A stretch of 64,000 bases of DNA from contig NZ_CP015594.1 in NCBI RefSeq assembly GCF_001647675.1, forward strand, positions 682,001-746,000, read 5' to 3'. The position numbers and the translations under genes are program-made. Every line of letters starts with the position of its first letter. Position 1 is the first letter of the stretch. The stretch is from Acinetobacter sp. NCu2D-2 (GTDB lineage: Bacteria > Pseudomonadota > Gammaproteobacteria > Pseudomonadales > Moraxellaceae). Below, piece after piece: positions 55,480 to 64,000 of this stretch. The notes beneath the pieces were generated by a model. The model ran no database searches. It saw nothing but the letters and a program-made list of their open reading frames with translations, and was not told where the DNA came from.

Positions 55480-56670
55480 TTAAACTGCAGCAGGAATCAA
55501 GTCAGGAACAAGTTTAGTTAATGTTAAACGTTGTTTGGCTGCTGTTGCACCTAGCAATACGAAACCACGTAATGTGTGTTCTGCATCTACAGCCTTCGCA
55601 ATCATGCCATCTTCAAGTTCTTCAGTTTCCCATGTCACATCTACGCCAACAGGCGCTGGAAGTACAGTCAATGGTGCTGCTGGTGTTTTTACGGCAACAG
55701 GCATTGCAGGATAATGAACTGCAGTTTCAGCACCATTTAGAGTTTTAGCTAAAGCGCGTGCTTGTTGCATGATTGGCATCACATAAGGCAATAAAGTTCC
55801 ATTCACTTCAGCACAGTCACCCACGGCATACACATCAACTAAATTTGTTTCAAGAAGCGTATTAGTGATGACACCACGTGAAATTGTAATCCCAGCTTCT
55901 TTAGCCACTGCAATATTAGGTTGTAAGCCGATTGCTGAAAGTACAGCATCTGCAACAAGGGTTTGACCATTGGCAAGTGTGACTAAATAGTCGTCGCTTT
56001 CAGATTTTGTCACTTTTTCAACGGTAGTTGCCAACACGAATTGGATACCAGTTTCTTCCAAGTTTTGTTGAAAAGCACTTGCAACGTGTTGTGGCAACAA
56101 ACGACCTAGAGGCTGTGGTGCAAGATCAACCACTGTGACTTGATGACCTGTATTTTGTAAATCATTGGCAAATTCACAACCGATTAAACCTGCCCCAAGA
56201 ATCACGACACGTTTGTCTTCACGTGCATCCAATTGCACGCGGAATTTTTTATAGTGATCTAGGTTGTTGACGACATGAATATCATCACTTGCATCGCCAG
56301 CAATGGCTAAACGAATTGGGTTTGCACCCACAGCCAAGACTAATTTTGAATAGGCTTGTTCTGATGTTTGTCCATCTTTTTCTAAAGTGAGCGTATGATT
56401 TTCTGCATTAATCGCTTTAACCCAAGTGTGCGTTTCAATACGCATATTGAGCTGTGCTGACATTTTGGCTGCATCACCTAATGCAATTTGCTCAGGTGCT
56501 TTTTTTGCGACGTAAGCATTCGATAATGTTGGTTTGGCATAGTTGATTGCATCATCCGCACAGATCATGACCAATTCTTGTTCAGGATTCAATTTGCGGA
56601 ATTCACGTGCAACAGCATAACCCGCCATACCTGAACCAACGATGATGATAGGATGCATAACAATCTCCAT
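55480..56670 (-). CDS. rubB: rubredoxin-NAD(+) reductase
   Basis: The protein has 396 residues, a two-dinucleotide-binding flavoprotein. FAD site IIVGSGMAGYAVAREFRKL at the N-terminus, NAD site VVILGAGLIGCEFANDL in the middle, and FAD-binding DVYAVGDCAEVNG toward the C-terminus. It passes electrons from NADH through FAD to rubredoxin, which feeds the alkane hydroxylase AlkM/AlkB. RubA is encoded directly upstream. The codon start at 56670 is preceded by GGAGATTG. A rho-independent-looking hairpin lies between rubA and rubB. Confidence 0.95.
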   Translation of the reverse strand: MEIVMHPIIIVGSGMAGYAVAREFRKLNPEQELVMICADDAINYAKPTLSNAYVAKKAPEQIALGDAAKMSAQLNMRIETHTWVKAINAENHTLTLEKDGQTSEQAYSKLVLAVGANPIRLAIAGDASDDIHVVNNLDHYKKFRVQLDAREDKRVVILGAGLIGCEFANDLQNTGHQVTVVDLAPQPLGRLLPQHVASAFQQNLEETGIQFVLATTVEKVTKSESDDYLVTLANGQTLVADAVLSAIGLQPNIAVAKEAGITISRGVITNTLLETNLVDVYAVGDCAEVNGTLLPYVMPIMQQARALAKTLNGAETAVHYPAMPVAVKTPAAPLTVLPAPVGVDVTWETEELEDGMIAKAVDAEHTLRGFVLLGATAAKQRLTLTKLVPDLIPAAV

Positions 56671-56694
56671 GCTTTAATTTAATATTTTGTAGGG

Positions 56695-56725
56695 GCATAA
56701 AAAAAGACCATAAAACATGGTCTTT
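56695..56725 (-). terminator. hairpin between rubA and rubB (attenuator-like)
   Basis: On the minus strand AAAGACCAT, loop GTTTT, ATGGTCTTT (56703-56725), followed directly by a T-run. It is placed 13 bases after the rubA stop, so part of the transcription probably ends here and rubA is expressed above rubB. Confidence 0.7.
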
Positions 56726-56737
56726 GAATAGATGTAA

Positions 56738-56902
56738 TTAGATTTCGACCATTTCAAAATCAATTTTTGACACGCCACAGTCAGGGCACGTCCAGTCATC
56801 AGGGATATCTTCCCATTTTGTACCTGCGACAATCCCGTCTTGAGGCCAACCTTCGGCTTCATCGTAAATCCATCCACACACGATGCATTGATACTTTTTC
56901 AT
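56738..56902 (-). CDS. rubA: rubredoxin
   Basis: The protein has 54 residues. Two CxxCG iron-binding loops are visible: [13 protein letters not shown] near the N-terminus and [12 protein letters not shown] near the C-terminus, giving one iron with four cysteine ligands. It carries electrons from RubB to alkane hydroxylase in the cytoplasm. The length and loops are typical for AlkG-type rubredoxin. Ribosome site GGAGA 6 bases before the ATG at 56902. First gene of the rubA-rubB-estB-oxyR cluster. Confidence 0.96.
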   Translation of the reverse strand: MKKYQCIVCGWIYDEAEGWPQDGIVAGTKWEDIPDDWTCPDCGVSKIDFEMVEI

Positions 56903-57374
56903 GTAATTCTCCAGCAACCAACCAAACTCTCAGGCGGTTTAAAATCCATAAATGGAAAGACTCTAATAATATGATCTTGAACAGCAGATATATTTGAGTA
57001 AATTTTTACGCAGTTCTATTCAGAAAGTAAAGTGCATAACAGTTTAATCAGCGAAATTAAAAGCAGAAGAGCAGTGGAGGTCAAAAAATATCATTAAAAT
57101 CATCAATCACAGCGCAAGATTATAGTTTCAAAGGCATAACAGGTGAAATTTTTTCTGATTTTTAGTTTTCTAAGTCGAATATAAATATTCTTTAAAAAAG
57201 CATCTATAGATTTGAAAATTTATAGGATAATTCAATAAATTAAATTATTAATACTTGATTAAAAACAATAACTTAATGTTTAAATCTAAGGCTGAGTTTT
57301 GTAATTTATCTTGTTCATACGCTATAAAACAGTTTAAAATTGCACTGTTCCCTTTCTTTTTTGAATATCTCCCC
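56903..57374. other. 472-bp divergent intergenic region rubA/apt
   Basis: AT-rich, with no ORF or RNA gene that I can support. It must contain the rub promoter on one strand and the apt promoter on the other. No OxyR or Fur-type palindrome stood out. Confidence 0.4.
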
Positions 57375-57914
57375 ATGAGCAATTTGTCTACTTCATTGTG
57401 GTCTCACATTCGTACGGTCGAGGATTTTCCAAAACCTGGTATTTGCTTCTTTGATTTAACACCTTTATTCATGAGTAATATCGGTCCCTTAACAGATGCT
57501 TTAATCGAAAGTATTCCTGCTGAGCAATTGGCAGAAGTAGATAGTTTTATTGCTGTTGAAGCTCGTGGTTTTGTATTGGCAAGTTTGCTTGCTCAGCGTT
57601 TAGGTAAAGGTCTGCTTTTAGTACGTAAAGCAGGTAAATTGCCACCACCTGTAATTGGTGTGGGTTATAGCCTTGAATATGGCATGGATCGTTTGGAAAT
57701 GTCTGCTGAAGTTCCAGCGCAAAAAGTGATTATTGTTGATGATGTACTTGCGACAGGTGGTACATTAAAAGCCGTGGTTGAACTTGCAGAAAAATGCCAA
57801 CATCAAGTATTAGGTGCAAGCATTTTCCTTGACTTGCCTGACTTACATGGTGATTTAGGTCTGAATGTTTGGACAGTATTAGATGATAAATCTAAACCTG
57901 CTGATGCAGCTTAA
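57375..57914 (+). CDS. apt: adenine phosphoribosyltransferase
   Basis: The protein has 179 residues from the ATG at 57375. The open frame begins 40 codons earlier, but that extension is AT-rich and unlike the family, and the family length is about 180. The PRPP-binding loop is VIIVDDVLATGGTLKAVVEL, the purine-binding start is VEDFPKPGICFFDLTPLF, and VEARGFVLASLLAQRLGKG is the conserved middle block. It converts adenine plus PRPP to AMP (purine salvage, cytoplasm). A terminator follows. Confidence 0.95.
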   Translation: MSNLSTSLWSHIRTVEDFPKPGICFFDLTPLFMSNIGPLTDALIESIPAEQLAEVDSFIAVEARGFVLASLLAQRLGKGLLLVRKAGKLPPPVIGVGYSLEYGMDRLEMSAEVPAQKVIIVDDVLATGGTLKAVVELAEKCQHQVLGASIFLDLPDLHGDLGLNVWTVLDDKSKPADAA

Positions 57915-57929
57915 ATACTAAAGATTCAA

Positions 57930-57957
57930 AAAACCTGACCCAGTGTCAGGTTTTTTT
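57930..57957. terminator. intrinsic terminator after apt
   Basis: CCTGAC (57934-57939) pairs with GTCAGG (57945-57950), followed by seven T. It also faces the convergent esterase gene that ends at 57956. Confidence 0.85.
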
Positions 57958-58462
57958 ATGCTTGAAAGTGATGAACTTCTATAAACTCAATAAGCTGGTT
58001 TATACGCTCTGGGTATGCCAAACGATGATGCCCGCCTTCAATGGCTTCAACCTGCATATAGTCTTCAAGTTGTGATTGAACTGCATGCATATCTAGAATT
58101 TCATCACCAAGTTCAATATATGCCATTTGGGGGACATCATTTTGTAAGTCCGCATCATCTATTTCTGGATAATCATCACGGAAAAATGGTTTTAAGCTGG
58201 GATTGGCAATGACACAGGGGATTTTATGCAAAGCTGACATTTTAAGTGCCCAATAGCCACCTAAACTATGCCCAACAATGATATGGGGTTTTATTTTTTC
58301 AATAATTTCATCATAAAAAGCCGCAACCGTCGTAAAACTTAAATTACGATAGTCGATATCAATACAAAATTTATGTACTGCATCAATGGCATGGAACTTC
58401 GTGGATTCTTTAGAAGAATCCAAACCATGCAAGAACAAAATTTTTGATTGAGATTGGCTCAT
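57956..58462 (-). CDS. YqiA-like alpha/beta-fold esterase
   Basis: The protein has 168 residues, short for an alpha/beta hydrolase and characteristic of the YqiA/UPF0227 group. ILFLHGLDSSKESTKFHAID opens the sheet, the nucleophile elbow is VGHSLGGYWALKMS, and GGHHRLAYPERINQLIEFI carries the catalytic His. Cytoplasmic. Family members hydrolyse short acyl esters; the natural substrate is unknown. Confidence 0.82.
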   Translation of the reverse strand: MSQSQSKILFLHGLDSSKESTKFHAIDAVHKFCIDIDYRNLSFTTVAAFYDEIIEKIKPHIIVGHSLGGYWALKMSALHKIPCVIANPSLKPFFRDDYPEIDDADLQNDVPQMAYIELGDEILDMHAVQSQLEDYMQVEAIEGGHHRLAYPERINQLIEFIEVHHFQA

Positions 58463-58709
58463 GATTGAATTTAATTTTTACTCTTCGTTATAAAAAATTG
58501 GATGATGTAACTACTCATTTAATTGTAGAAGTTATCACCAAATAAAGAATTAGCATTTGGTCTAAGAACGGTATGAAACGAATGATTTATAAGTGAAATT
58601 TTGAGTTTATTTATGCGTGTGGAGTATTTGGCGATTTGTAGGTTTACTGATTCAGCTTACGAAAGCTGGTTTTATGATGATAAATCCTGAATCTGAACGA
58701 GTATGACAC

Positions 58710-58738
58710 TTCGATTTAGTACGCTTTTCTGCTATTCT
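58710..58738 (+). promoter_or_regulatory. candidate lysS promoter with extended -10
   Basis: TGCTATTCT (58730-58738) is an extended -10 element with TATTCT, 17 bases after a weak -35 TTCGAT at 58710-58715. It is 41 bases before the lysS ATG. The rest of the 317-base gap 58463-58779 shows no gene. Confidence 0.4.
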
Positions 58739-58779
58739 ATGTCACTTCCGTTTTTTAACTATTCATATTCGAGGCAGAG

Positions 58780-60309
58780 ATGACGCACAATAACGCTCAA
58801 TCGACTTCTGAACAACACATTTCCGAAAACGATTTAATTGCACAGCGTCATGCCAAGTTAAAGCAAATCGAAGCTCACGCACAAGAAACTGGTAAGAGCC
58901 CATGGCCAAATACCTTTAAACGTGAGCATTATGCTCAAGATTTACAAGACCAATTCGCTGAAATCTCTAAAGAAGATATCGAAGCTGGTGAAAAAGTTCA
59001 TGTTAAAGTTGCTGGTCGTGTGATGTTGAACCGTGGTTCATTCATCGTGATCCAAGACATGACGGGTCGTATCCAACTTTATGTTGCGCGTAAAGAACTT
59101 CCTGCTGAAGACCTTGCAACCATTAAAGGTTTAGACCTTGGTGATATTATTGCAGTAGAAGGTTATATCGGTCGTTCTGGTAAAGGTGATCTTTATGTTC
59201 ATATCGAACATTTTGAACTTTTAACTAAATCATTGCGTCCACTTCCAGATAAATTCCACGGTTTAACTGACACAGAAGTTAAATACCGTAAACGTTACCT
59301 TGATTTGATCGTAAACGAAGATACACGTAAAACTTTTGAAATTCGTGCAAAAGTGGTGTCTGGTATTCGTTCATTCTTATCTGACAAACGCTTCATGGAA
59401 GTTGAAACTCCAATGATGCATGTGATTCCAGGTGGCGCATCTGCTCGTCCATTCGAAACACATCATAATGCATTGGATATGCCTTTGTTCTTGCGTATTG
59501 CGCCTGAACTTTACTTAAAACGTTTGGTTGTCGGTGGTTTTGAACGTGTATTCGAAATTAACCGTAACTTCCGTAACGAAGGTGTATCAACTCGTCATAA
59601 CCCAGAATTCACTATGATTGAATTCTACCAAGCGTATGCAGATTACAAAGATTTGATGGAACTTACAGAGCAAATGCTAGAAAAACTGGCAATTGATATC
59701 TTAGGTTCTACTGATGTGCCTTATGGTGATGAAGTGTATAGCTTCAAAGGTCCATTCAAAAAAATCTCAATGTTTGATGCGATTCTTGAACATAACCCAA
59801 CATTCACTGCTGAAAATGTTGCAGATCGTGAATTCTTGGCCAACTTTGTTCAAAATGAATTGAAAGAACAAGTTAAACCAAGCTTTGGTTTAGGCAAGCT
59901 TCAAACCATCGTCTTTGAAGAAACTGTTGAAATTCAATTACGTCAGCCGACATTTATTACTGAATATCCAGCGGAAACATCTCCATTGGCACGTCGTAAT
60001 GATGAAAACCCACATATCACAGACCGTTTTGAATTCTTCATCGGTGGTCGTGAATTGGCAAATGGCTTCTCAGAATTAAATGACCCAATTGACCAAGCAG
60101 AGCGTTTCCAAGCACAAGTCGCTGAAAAAGATGCAGGTGATGATGAAGCGATGCACTATGATGCTGACTTCATCGAAGCACTTGAATACGGCTTACCTCC
60201 AACAGCAGGTGAAGGTATCGGTATTGATCGTCTTGTCATGTTGTTCGCAAATGCTTCAAGTATTCGTGATGTGATTCTGTTCCCACATATGCGTCATAAA
60301 AATGCATAA
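58780..60309 (+). CDS. lysS: lysyl-tRNA synthetase, class II
   Basis: The protein has 509 residues. It charges tRNA-Lys. An N-terminal OB-fold anticodon domain ([20 protein letters not shown]) is followed by the class II core: motif 1 around [16 protein letters not shown], motif 2 [20 protein letters not shown], and motif 3 [13 protein letters not shown]. The length is normal for the bacterial enzyme. Cytoplasmic, essential. It has a strong terminator and an IS30 element immediately behind that. Confidence 0.98.
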   Translation: MTHNNAQSTSEQHISENDLIAQRHAKLKQIEAHAQETGKSPWPNTFKREHYAQDLQDQFAEISKEDIEAGEKVHVKVAGRVMLNRGSFIVIQDMTGRIQLYVARKELPAEDLATIKGLDLGDIIAVEGYIGRSGKGDLYVHIEHFELLTKSLRPLPDKFHGLTDTEVKYRKRYLDLIVNEDTRKTFEIRAKVVSGIRSFLSDKRFMEVETPMMHVIPGGASARPFETHHNALDMPLFLRIAPELYLKRLVVGGFERVFEINRNFRNEGVSTRHNPEFTMIEFYQAYADYKDLMELTEQMLEKLAIDILGSTDVPYGDEVYSFKGPFKKISMFDAILEHNPTFTAENVADREFLANFVQNELKEQVKPSFGLGKLQTIVFEETVEIQLRQPTFITEYPAETSPLARRNDENPHITDRFEFFIGGRELANGFSELNDPIDQAERFQAQVAEKDAGDDEAMHYDADFIEALEYGLPPTAGEGIGIDRLVMLFANASSIRDVILFPHMRHKNA

Positions 60310-60322
60310 GTTGTGATAATCA

Positions 60323-60353
60323 AAAAAAACCCGCGTTATGCGGGTTTTTTTTA
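60323..60353 (+). terminator. intrinsic terminator after lysS
   Basis: CCCGC (60330-60334) pairs with GCGGG (60340-60344), extended by AAAA/TTTT, followed by a long T-run. Confidence 0.88.
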
Positions 60354-60374
60354 TATCTACTTAAAGATGACGCA

Positions 60375-61440
60375 GATTCAAATCCCAAGTGCAACACATT
60401 TGTAGTTAGTTGAAAAAGTTAGGTGTATTCATAGAATCATTAGACTTTTTCAACTCGCAATTGGAAAGCACACAATGAAGAAATACACCCAACTTTCTCA
60501 AGATGAAAGATACGAAATTTATGCTACTTTGAAAAGTAAAAGTTCAATCGCTACCCTTGCTCGGGAGTTAGGACGTTCACGATCAACCATCTACCGTGAA
60601 ATAAAAAGAAATACTGGGCAACGTGGATATAGAGCTCAACAGGCAGCTAAATTTGCAAGTCAAAGACGGTACCGTCCTTCATCATCAATGACAGCATTTG
60701 CCTTCGCTTATATTGATTATTTGATTGGTTTGGACTGGTCACCAGAACAAATTTCAGGTGCTTTAACACAACGCGGTTGGCTGGATGTACCTTCACATGA
60801 GTGGATTTACCAGTACATTTATCAAGATAAATCACAAGGAGGTAAACTCCATCTACACTTAAGGCATCAGAAGAAATATCGAAAACGCGGTTACAAAAAC
60901 ACGGATCGTAGGGGGCAAATCATTGATAAAACAAGTATTCATTGCAGAGACCAGGTCATTGATCAACGACAACGTTTAGGAGATTTCGAAGGTGACACGG
61001 TGATTGGTAAACACCATAAAGGTGCTTTATTGACTCTCGTTGATCGAAAGAGCCTGTATGTACATATTGTTCATTTAGGGCCAACGAGAGCATCCTCTCA
61101 AACGATTACTTGTGCATTAGATCGTTTACAAATGAGCCATGCTTATAGTGTGACATTTGATAATGGCAAAGAATTTTCCGAACACAAAAGAATTATTGAT
61201 GCTGGGATAGAGACGTATTTTGCTGATCCTTACAAGTCTATTCAGCGAGCTAGAAATGAAAATACGAATGGTTTAATCCGTCAATATCTGCCAAAATCAT
61301 CATCGTTTGATGATGTGTCAAACGAACAAATAGAGCAGATAGAATTTGCACTCAACCATCGTCCTAGAAAAACACTAGGTTGGTATACACCGAGTGAAGT
61401 TATGGCTGGTTTTTATACTGTTGCACTTGTCGTTTGAATC
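60375..61440 (+). mobile_element. IS30-family insertion sequence
   Basis: The ends GATTCAAATCCCAAGTGCAA (60375) and, inverted, GATTCAAACGACAAGTGCAA (61440) share at least 18 of the first 20 bases and continue CA. The length is about 1066 bp. The right end overlaps the transposase stop codon. No clear target duplication is visible at the edges. It is inserted just after the lysS terminator and has separated lysS from the small RNA and trpS region. Confidence 0.85.
60475..61437 (+). CDS. IS30-family transposase
   Basis: The protein has 320 residues. The N-terminal helix-turn-helix (YTQLSQDERYEIYATLKSKS, IATLARELGRSRSTIYREIK) is the IS30 signature. The DDE core has RLGDFEGDTVIGKHHKGALL with the first Asp, SVTFDNGKEFSEHKRI with the second, and RARNENTNGLIRQYLPKSSS with the Glu. 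NHRPRKTLGWYTPSEV is the conserved C-terminus. An intact frame and ends suggest a functional copy. Confidence 0.95.
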   Translation: MKKYTQLSQDERYEIYATLKSKSSIATLARELGRSRSTIYREIKRNTGQRGYRAQQAAKFASQRRYRPSSSMTAFAFAYIDYLIGLDWSPEQISGALTQRGWLDVPSHEWIYQYIYQDKSQGGKLHLHLRHQKKYRKRGYKNTDRRGQIIDKTSIHCRDQVIDQRQRLGDFEGDTVIGKHHKGALLTLVDRKSLYVHIVHLGPTRASSQTITCALDRLQMSHAYSVTFDNGKEFSEHKRIIDAGIETYFADPYKSIQRARNENTNGLIRQYLPKSSSFDDVSNEQIEQIEFALNHRPRKTLGWYTPSEVMAGFYTVALVV

Positions 61441-61477
61441 CGCCTGATATAAAAGCATTATAGAAAAATTAAAGACA

Positions 61478-61660
61478 AAAAAAACGCAATGATTGGGGTT
61501 GTCATTGCGTAGAAAAAGGAAACTGTTGTATAAACAAAAACGTACTGTGGAGAATGTTTCTGTTGCTTCCGAATATGTATTTATCTTAGTTTCCTAAAAT
61601 GCCAAATACATCAGTCTTCGTGTTAATAGATGTTAATTAAGGTAAACAATATGGATAAAT
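61478..61660 (-). ncRNA. aar: candidate small RNA downstream of trpS (Aar-like)
   Basis: Between IS30 and trpS there is no ORF, but a strong terminator faces the minus strand: CGCAATGA (61485-61492) and TCATTGCG (61502-61509) with eight T on the minus strand (61477-61484). It is not the trpS terminator, which lies at 61703-61733. A minus-strand transcript of about 180 bases is therefore likely, starting near 61660. From memory, the amino-acid-regulating RNA Aar of Acinetobacter baylyi is encoded beside trpS and is of similar size. Position and size fit, but I could not compare sequences. The 5' end is approximate. Confidence 0.45.
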
Positions 61661-61702
61661 TGTGATGGTTTGCACAAATATTATTCAAAATTTAGACGCA
61701 TT

Positions 61703-61733
61703 AAAAAAGCCTTTCATTAGAAAGGCTTTTTTT
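61703..61733 (-). terminator. intrinsic terminator of trpS
   Basis: AAAAAAGCCTTT pairs with AAAGGCTTTTTT around CATTAG. It is 16 bases after the trpS stop codon. Confidence 0.85.
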
Positions 61734-61748
61734 GAATCAGAATTGAAT

Positions 61749-62762
61749 TTAAAAATGGAATACACCAAGACCAGATTTCACTTCATCTAATGTTTGTTGA
61801 GTGATGTCTTGGCATTTCAATGTACCGGCTTTCAGGATGTCCATGATGTAATCTGGATCTTTTTGGAGTTCCATACGATGTTCACGAATCGGGCCAATCA
61901 ATTCTTTTAAAATTGTTTCTAGGCGTTTTTTCACTGTACCATCACCTAAACCACCACGACGATAGTGTGCTTTAAGCTCTTCAAGTTCTTCTTTGTTTGG
62001 ATCGAATGCATCAAGGTAAGTGAATACGACGTTGCCTTCGACTTGACCTGGATCTTCAATACGCAGGTGATTTGGGTCGGTATACATTGCATTGACTGCT
62101 TTTTTAATATCTTTATCAGAGGCATCCAGCACAATAGTATTGCCTAAAGATTTAGACATTTTTGCTTTACCATCAAAACCAGGTAAACGACCAACATTAG
62201 ATAAAAGCGCTTTACATTCTGGTAATAGCTCTTGACCAATTTGACGATTCAAACGACGCACGATTTCGTTGGTTTGTTCAATCATTGGAATCTGATCTTC
62301 ACCCACTGGTACGACAGTCGCTTTGAAGGCTGTAATATCAGCTGCTTGTGCAACAGGGTAGCAAAGGAAACCAGCAGGAATATCACGCTCAAAACCACGC
62401 ATCTGAATTTCAGACTTAATGGTTGGATTACGCTCTAAACGAGAAACAGTCACAAAGTTAAGATATAACATCGTAAGCTCGTTTAAAGCAGGTAAGCTTG
62501 ATTGAACACAAATCGTTGTTTTTGTTGGGTCAATACCTACCGCTAAATAGTCAGTTGCAACTTCAATGATGTTACGACGAACTTTTTCAAAATTATCTGC
62601 ATTGTCAGTAAATGCTTGCGCATCTGCCAATAACAAATGTTGATGATGAGAATCTTGTAAACCTACACGTGAACGTAAAGAACCTACAAAGTGACCAAGG
62701 TGAAGTTGTCCAGTTGGACGGTCGCCAGTCAAAATCACTGGACGATTATCTAGATTACTCAT
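61749..62762 (-). CDS. trpS: tryptophanyl-tRNA synthetase
   Basis: The protein has 337 residues, normal for the bacterial enzyme. The class I HIGH motif appears as GDRPTGQLHLGHFVGSLRSR near residue 13, and the KMSKS loop as GKAKMSKSLGNTIVL near 201. FLCYPVAQAADITAFKATVV is the substrate-binding region. It activates tryptophan and charges tRNA-Trp. Monocistronic, essential, and divergent from the DUF808 gene. An early ribosome site is weak (GGGATAGATA). Confidence 0.98.
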   Translation of the reverse strand: MSNLDNRPVILTGDRPTGQLHLGHFVGSLRSRVGLQDSHHQHLLLADAQAFTDNADNFEKVRRNIIEVATDYLAVGIDPTKTTICVQSSLPALNELTMLYLNFVTVSRLERNPTIKSEIQMRGFERDIPAGFLCYPVAQAADITAFKATVVPVGEDQIPMIEQTNEIVRRLNRQIGQELLPECKALLSNVGRLPGFDGKAKMSKSLGNTIVLDASDKDIKKAVNAMYTDPNHLRIEDPGQVEGNVVFTYLDAFDPNKEELEELKAHYRRGGLGDGTVKKRLETILKELIGPIREHRMELQKDPDYIMDILKAGTLKCQDITQQTLDEVKSGLGVFHF

Positions 62763-62954
62763 TATCTATCCCAAATCAGTCGTCATCACGACATGTCTAT
62801 TTTCAACGAATATTTACATTGTACGGCATTCTATTTTCGAATGTCAGCCAGAATAAAAATCTGTTGAGAAAAAAACCAAGGATTTAAACAACAAAATACA
62901 ATTCAATCAGCCATTTTGATTAAAATATTGTGAAAGACCACGAGAAGAATAACT

Positions 62955-63884
62955 ATGGCGAGCAGTTTATTATTATTACTCGATGATATTGCCACCATCA
63001 TGGATGACATTGCCCTCATGAGTAAAATGGCAGCCAAGAAGACGGCTGGCGTACTTGGAGATGATTTGGCATTGAACGCTCAGCAGGTAACGGGTGTGAG
63101 TGCAGATCGTGAATTACCTGTCGTGTGGAAAGTGGCTAAAGGCTCGCTCATTAATAAGTGCATACTCGTGCCCTTGGCTCTGATTATTAGCTATGTCGCA
63201 GGTTGGTTAATCAATCCACTTTTGGTCATTGGTGGATTATTTTTGTGCTATGAAGGTGTGGAAAAAGTTATTCATACTTTACAGCATAAAAAATCAACAG
63301 ACGCTGAAGCGGCTGAACAACGCGTTCTACAAGCTGAAACAGATTTGGTCGCGTATGAAAATGAAAAAGTAAAAGGTGCGATCCGAACAGATTTTATTTT
63401 ATCGGCTGAAATTGTGGTGATTACTTTAGGAACAGTCGCAGCGGCCACTATGCTGACTAAAATTACGGTCTTGAGCTTAATCGCATTGGTGATGACAGTC
63501 GGTGTCTATGGTTTTGTGGCTGTCATTGTCAAAATTGATGATGCTGGATTGTATCTTATTAAAAAAGAATCAGATTTTAAGAAAAAACTTGGACAGGGTT
63601 TGTTATCATTCGCGCCAATTTTAATGAAATTTCTATCCATTGTTGGCACGATAGCCATGTTTTTAGTCGGTGGTGGCATCATTAATCATGCCGTACCATG
63701 GATGCATCATTTTACTGAAGACAGTGTCGACTATGTCGAAGTACTTCCAAATATTGGAACAATCTTGGGCGCGGTCACTCCGATGTTAATAAATTTTGTT
63801 GTTGGAATAATTGCAGGACTAATTGTTTTAATGGTGGTGAAGGCCGTTACGAAACTATGGCCTAAATCGGGTAAATCATCTTAA
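62955..63884 (+). CDS. DUF808 family inner-membrane protein (YedI-like)
   Basis: The protein has 309 residues. The start [35 protein letters not shown] is the DUF808 signature, here at residues 3-37. About six membrane helices follow, ending in a highly hydrophobic [21 protein letters not shown]. Function is not established for any member; suggested as a permease or structural membrane protein. The product lies in the inner membrane. It precedes a zinc metallopeptidase gene by 41 bases on the same strand, so they may be one operon. Confidence 0.88.
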   Translation: MASSLLLLLDDIATIMDDIALMSKMAAKKTAGVLGDDLALNAQQVTGVSADRELPVVWKVAKGSLINKCILVPLALIISYVAGWLINPLLVIGGLFLCYEGVEKVIHTLQHKKSTDAEAAEQRVLQAETDLVAYENEKVKGAIRTDFILSAEIVVITLGTVAAATMLTKITVLSLIALVMTVGVYGFVAVIVKIDDAGLYLIKKESDFKKKLGQGLLSFAPILMKFLSIVGTIAMFLVGGGIINHAVPWMHHFTEDSVDYVEVLPNIGTILGAVTPMLINFVVGIIAGLIVLMVVKAVTKLWPKSGKSS

Positions 63885-63925
63885 AACGATAAGCTAAATA
63901 TTGGTAAATAAAGAAGGATAGAGCT

Positions 63926-64000
63926 ATGCGCTGGAAAGGTCGTCGAGTCAGCTCGAATATAGAAGATAACCGTGGTGGCGGTGGTGCAAAAGCGGGTGGC
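63926..64000 (+). CDS. neutral zinc metallopeptidase (YpfJ-like), N-terminal fragment
   Basis: Only 25 codons are in the window (from ATG 63926, with AAGGAT 9 bases upstream). The start MRWKGRRVSSNIEDNRGGGG is characteristic of the YpfJ/KPN_01774 family of membrane-anchored neutral zinc peptidases, which open with MRWRGRRxSxNVEDRRG. The catalytic domain is outside the window. Confidence 0.7.
   Translation, partial: MRWKGRRVSSNIEDNRGGGGAKAGG

Noticed and set aside
57255-57374. Longer start for apt
   Set aside because: The 40-codon extension is low in complexity and unlike the family; the ATG at 57375 gives the normal length.
58613-58690. 25-codon ORF upstream of lysS (MRVEYLAICRF...)
   Set aside because: No convincing ribosome site and no codon pattern to support it; it overlaps the region expected to hold the promoter.
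60372-61443. Target duplication of the IS30 element
   Set aside because: Bases at the two edges (GCA and CGC) do not match well enough to call a duplication.
1-64000. tRNA, rRNA or CRISPR features
   Set aside because: No cloverleaf-like sequence, rRNA segment or regularly spaced direct repeats were seen in the intergenic regions.

Overview
The window is a chromosomal segment of a gammaproteobacterium of the family Moraxellaceae, almost certainly Acinetobacter. The base composition is AT-rich and stop codons are mostly TAA. The cluster rubA-rubB-estB-oxyR (minus strand, 53.6-56.9 kb) is the gene order described for alkane-degrading Acinetobacter. There are no rRNA or tRNA genes, no CRISPR array and no prophage in what I can read. 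About two thirds is ordinary housekeeping sequence, cut by accessory patches and six insertion sequences from the IS5 (three different elements), IS256, IS3 and IS30 families.

Layout. 0-7.7 kb: slipin/NfeD pair, lysophospholipid acyltransferase, AmpG-like permease, porin, a small kinase-like protein, a HAD phosphatase and a membrane diguanylate cyclase. 7.8-15.9 kb (accessory): an IS5/IS903-type element with a broken transposase, an alpha-carbonic anhydrase gene carrying two in-frame amber codons, two tandem J-domain-like genes, an IS256 element with a perfect 8-bp target duplication that separates the second J gene from its terminator, a DUF559 remnant, and a Sel1-like gene split by an IS5-family element. 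16-25.4 kb: valS, an unknown gene, an SDR oxidoreductase, a second diguanylate cyclase, a glutaminase fused to a STAS domain, an amber-interrupted small gene, and a fused ATP-dependent dihydroxyacetone kinase. 25.5-28.8 kb (accessory): a Vsr-like DUF559 endonuclease gene framed by two inverted palindromic repeats, an IS3 element, and a two-gene TIR-domain module followed by a third copy of the same repeat. 28.8-43.3 kb: metH, a Pit phosphate transporter with a Pho box, an unknown Rossmann-like protein, two Fur-box-associated iron uptake genes around a rhomboid protease and nfuA, an unknown helical protein and a lipase-like hydrolase. 43.4-64 kb: an IS5 element, beta-carbonic anhydrase, the tesA/ABC transporter cluster, rhomboid, mtgA, ppk, a degenerate response regulator, the rub-est-oxyR cluster, apt, a YqiA-like esterase, lysS, IS30, a probable small RNA, trpS, a DUF808 protein and the start of a zinc metallopeptidase gene.

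The most interesting structure is at 25.58-26.16 kb. Two copies of a roughly 100-bp double-hairpin repeat face each other across a 120-residue PD-(D/E)XK (Vsr-like) nuclease gene, and the gene's stop codon lies inside one repeat. A third copy closes the island after a TIR effector operon. This resembles a REP/MITE family paired with its own endonuclease. The TIR pair is a plausible but unproven antiphage module. Other points of note are the amber codons in two otherwise complete genes, the precise in-frame interruption of the Sel1-like gene, and a probable small RNA next to trpS.
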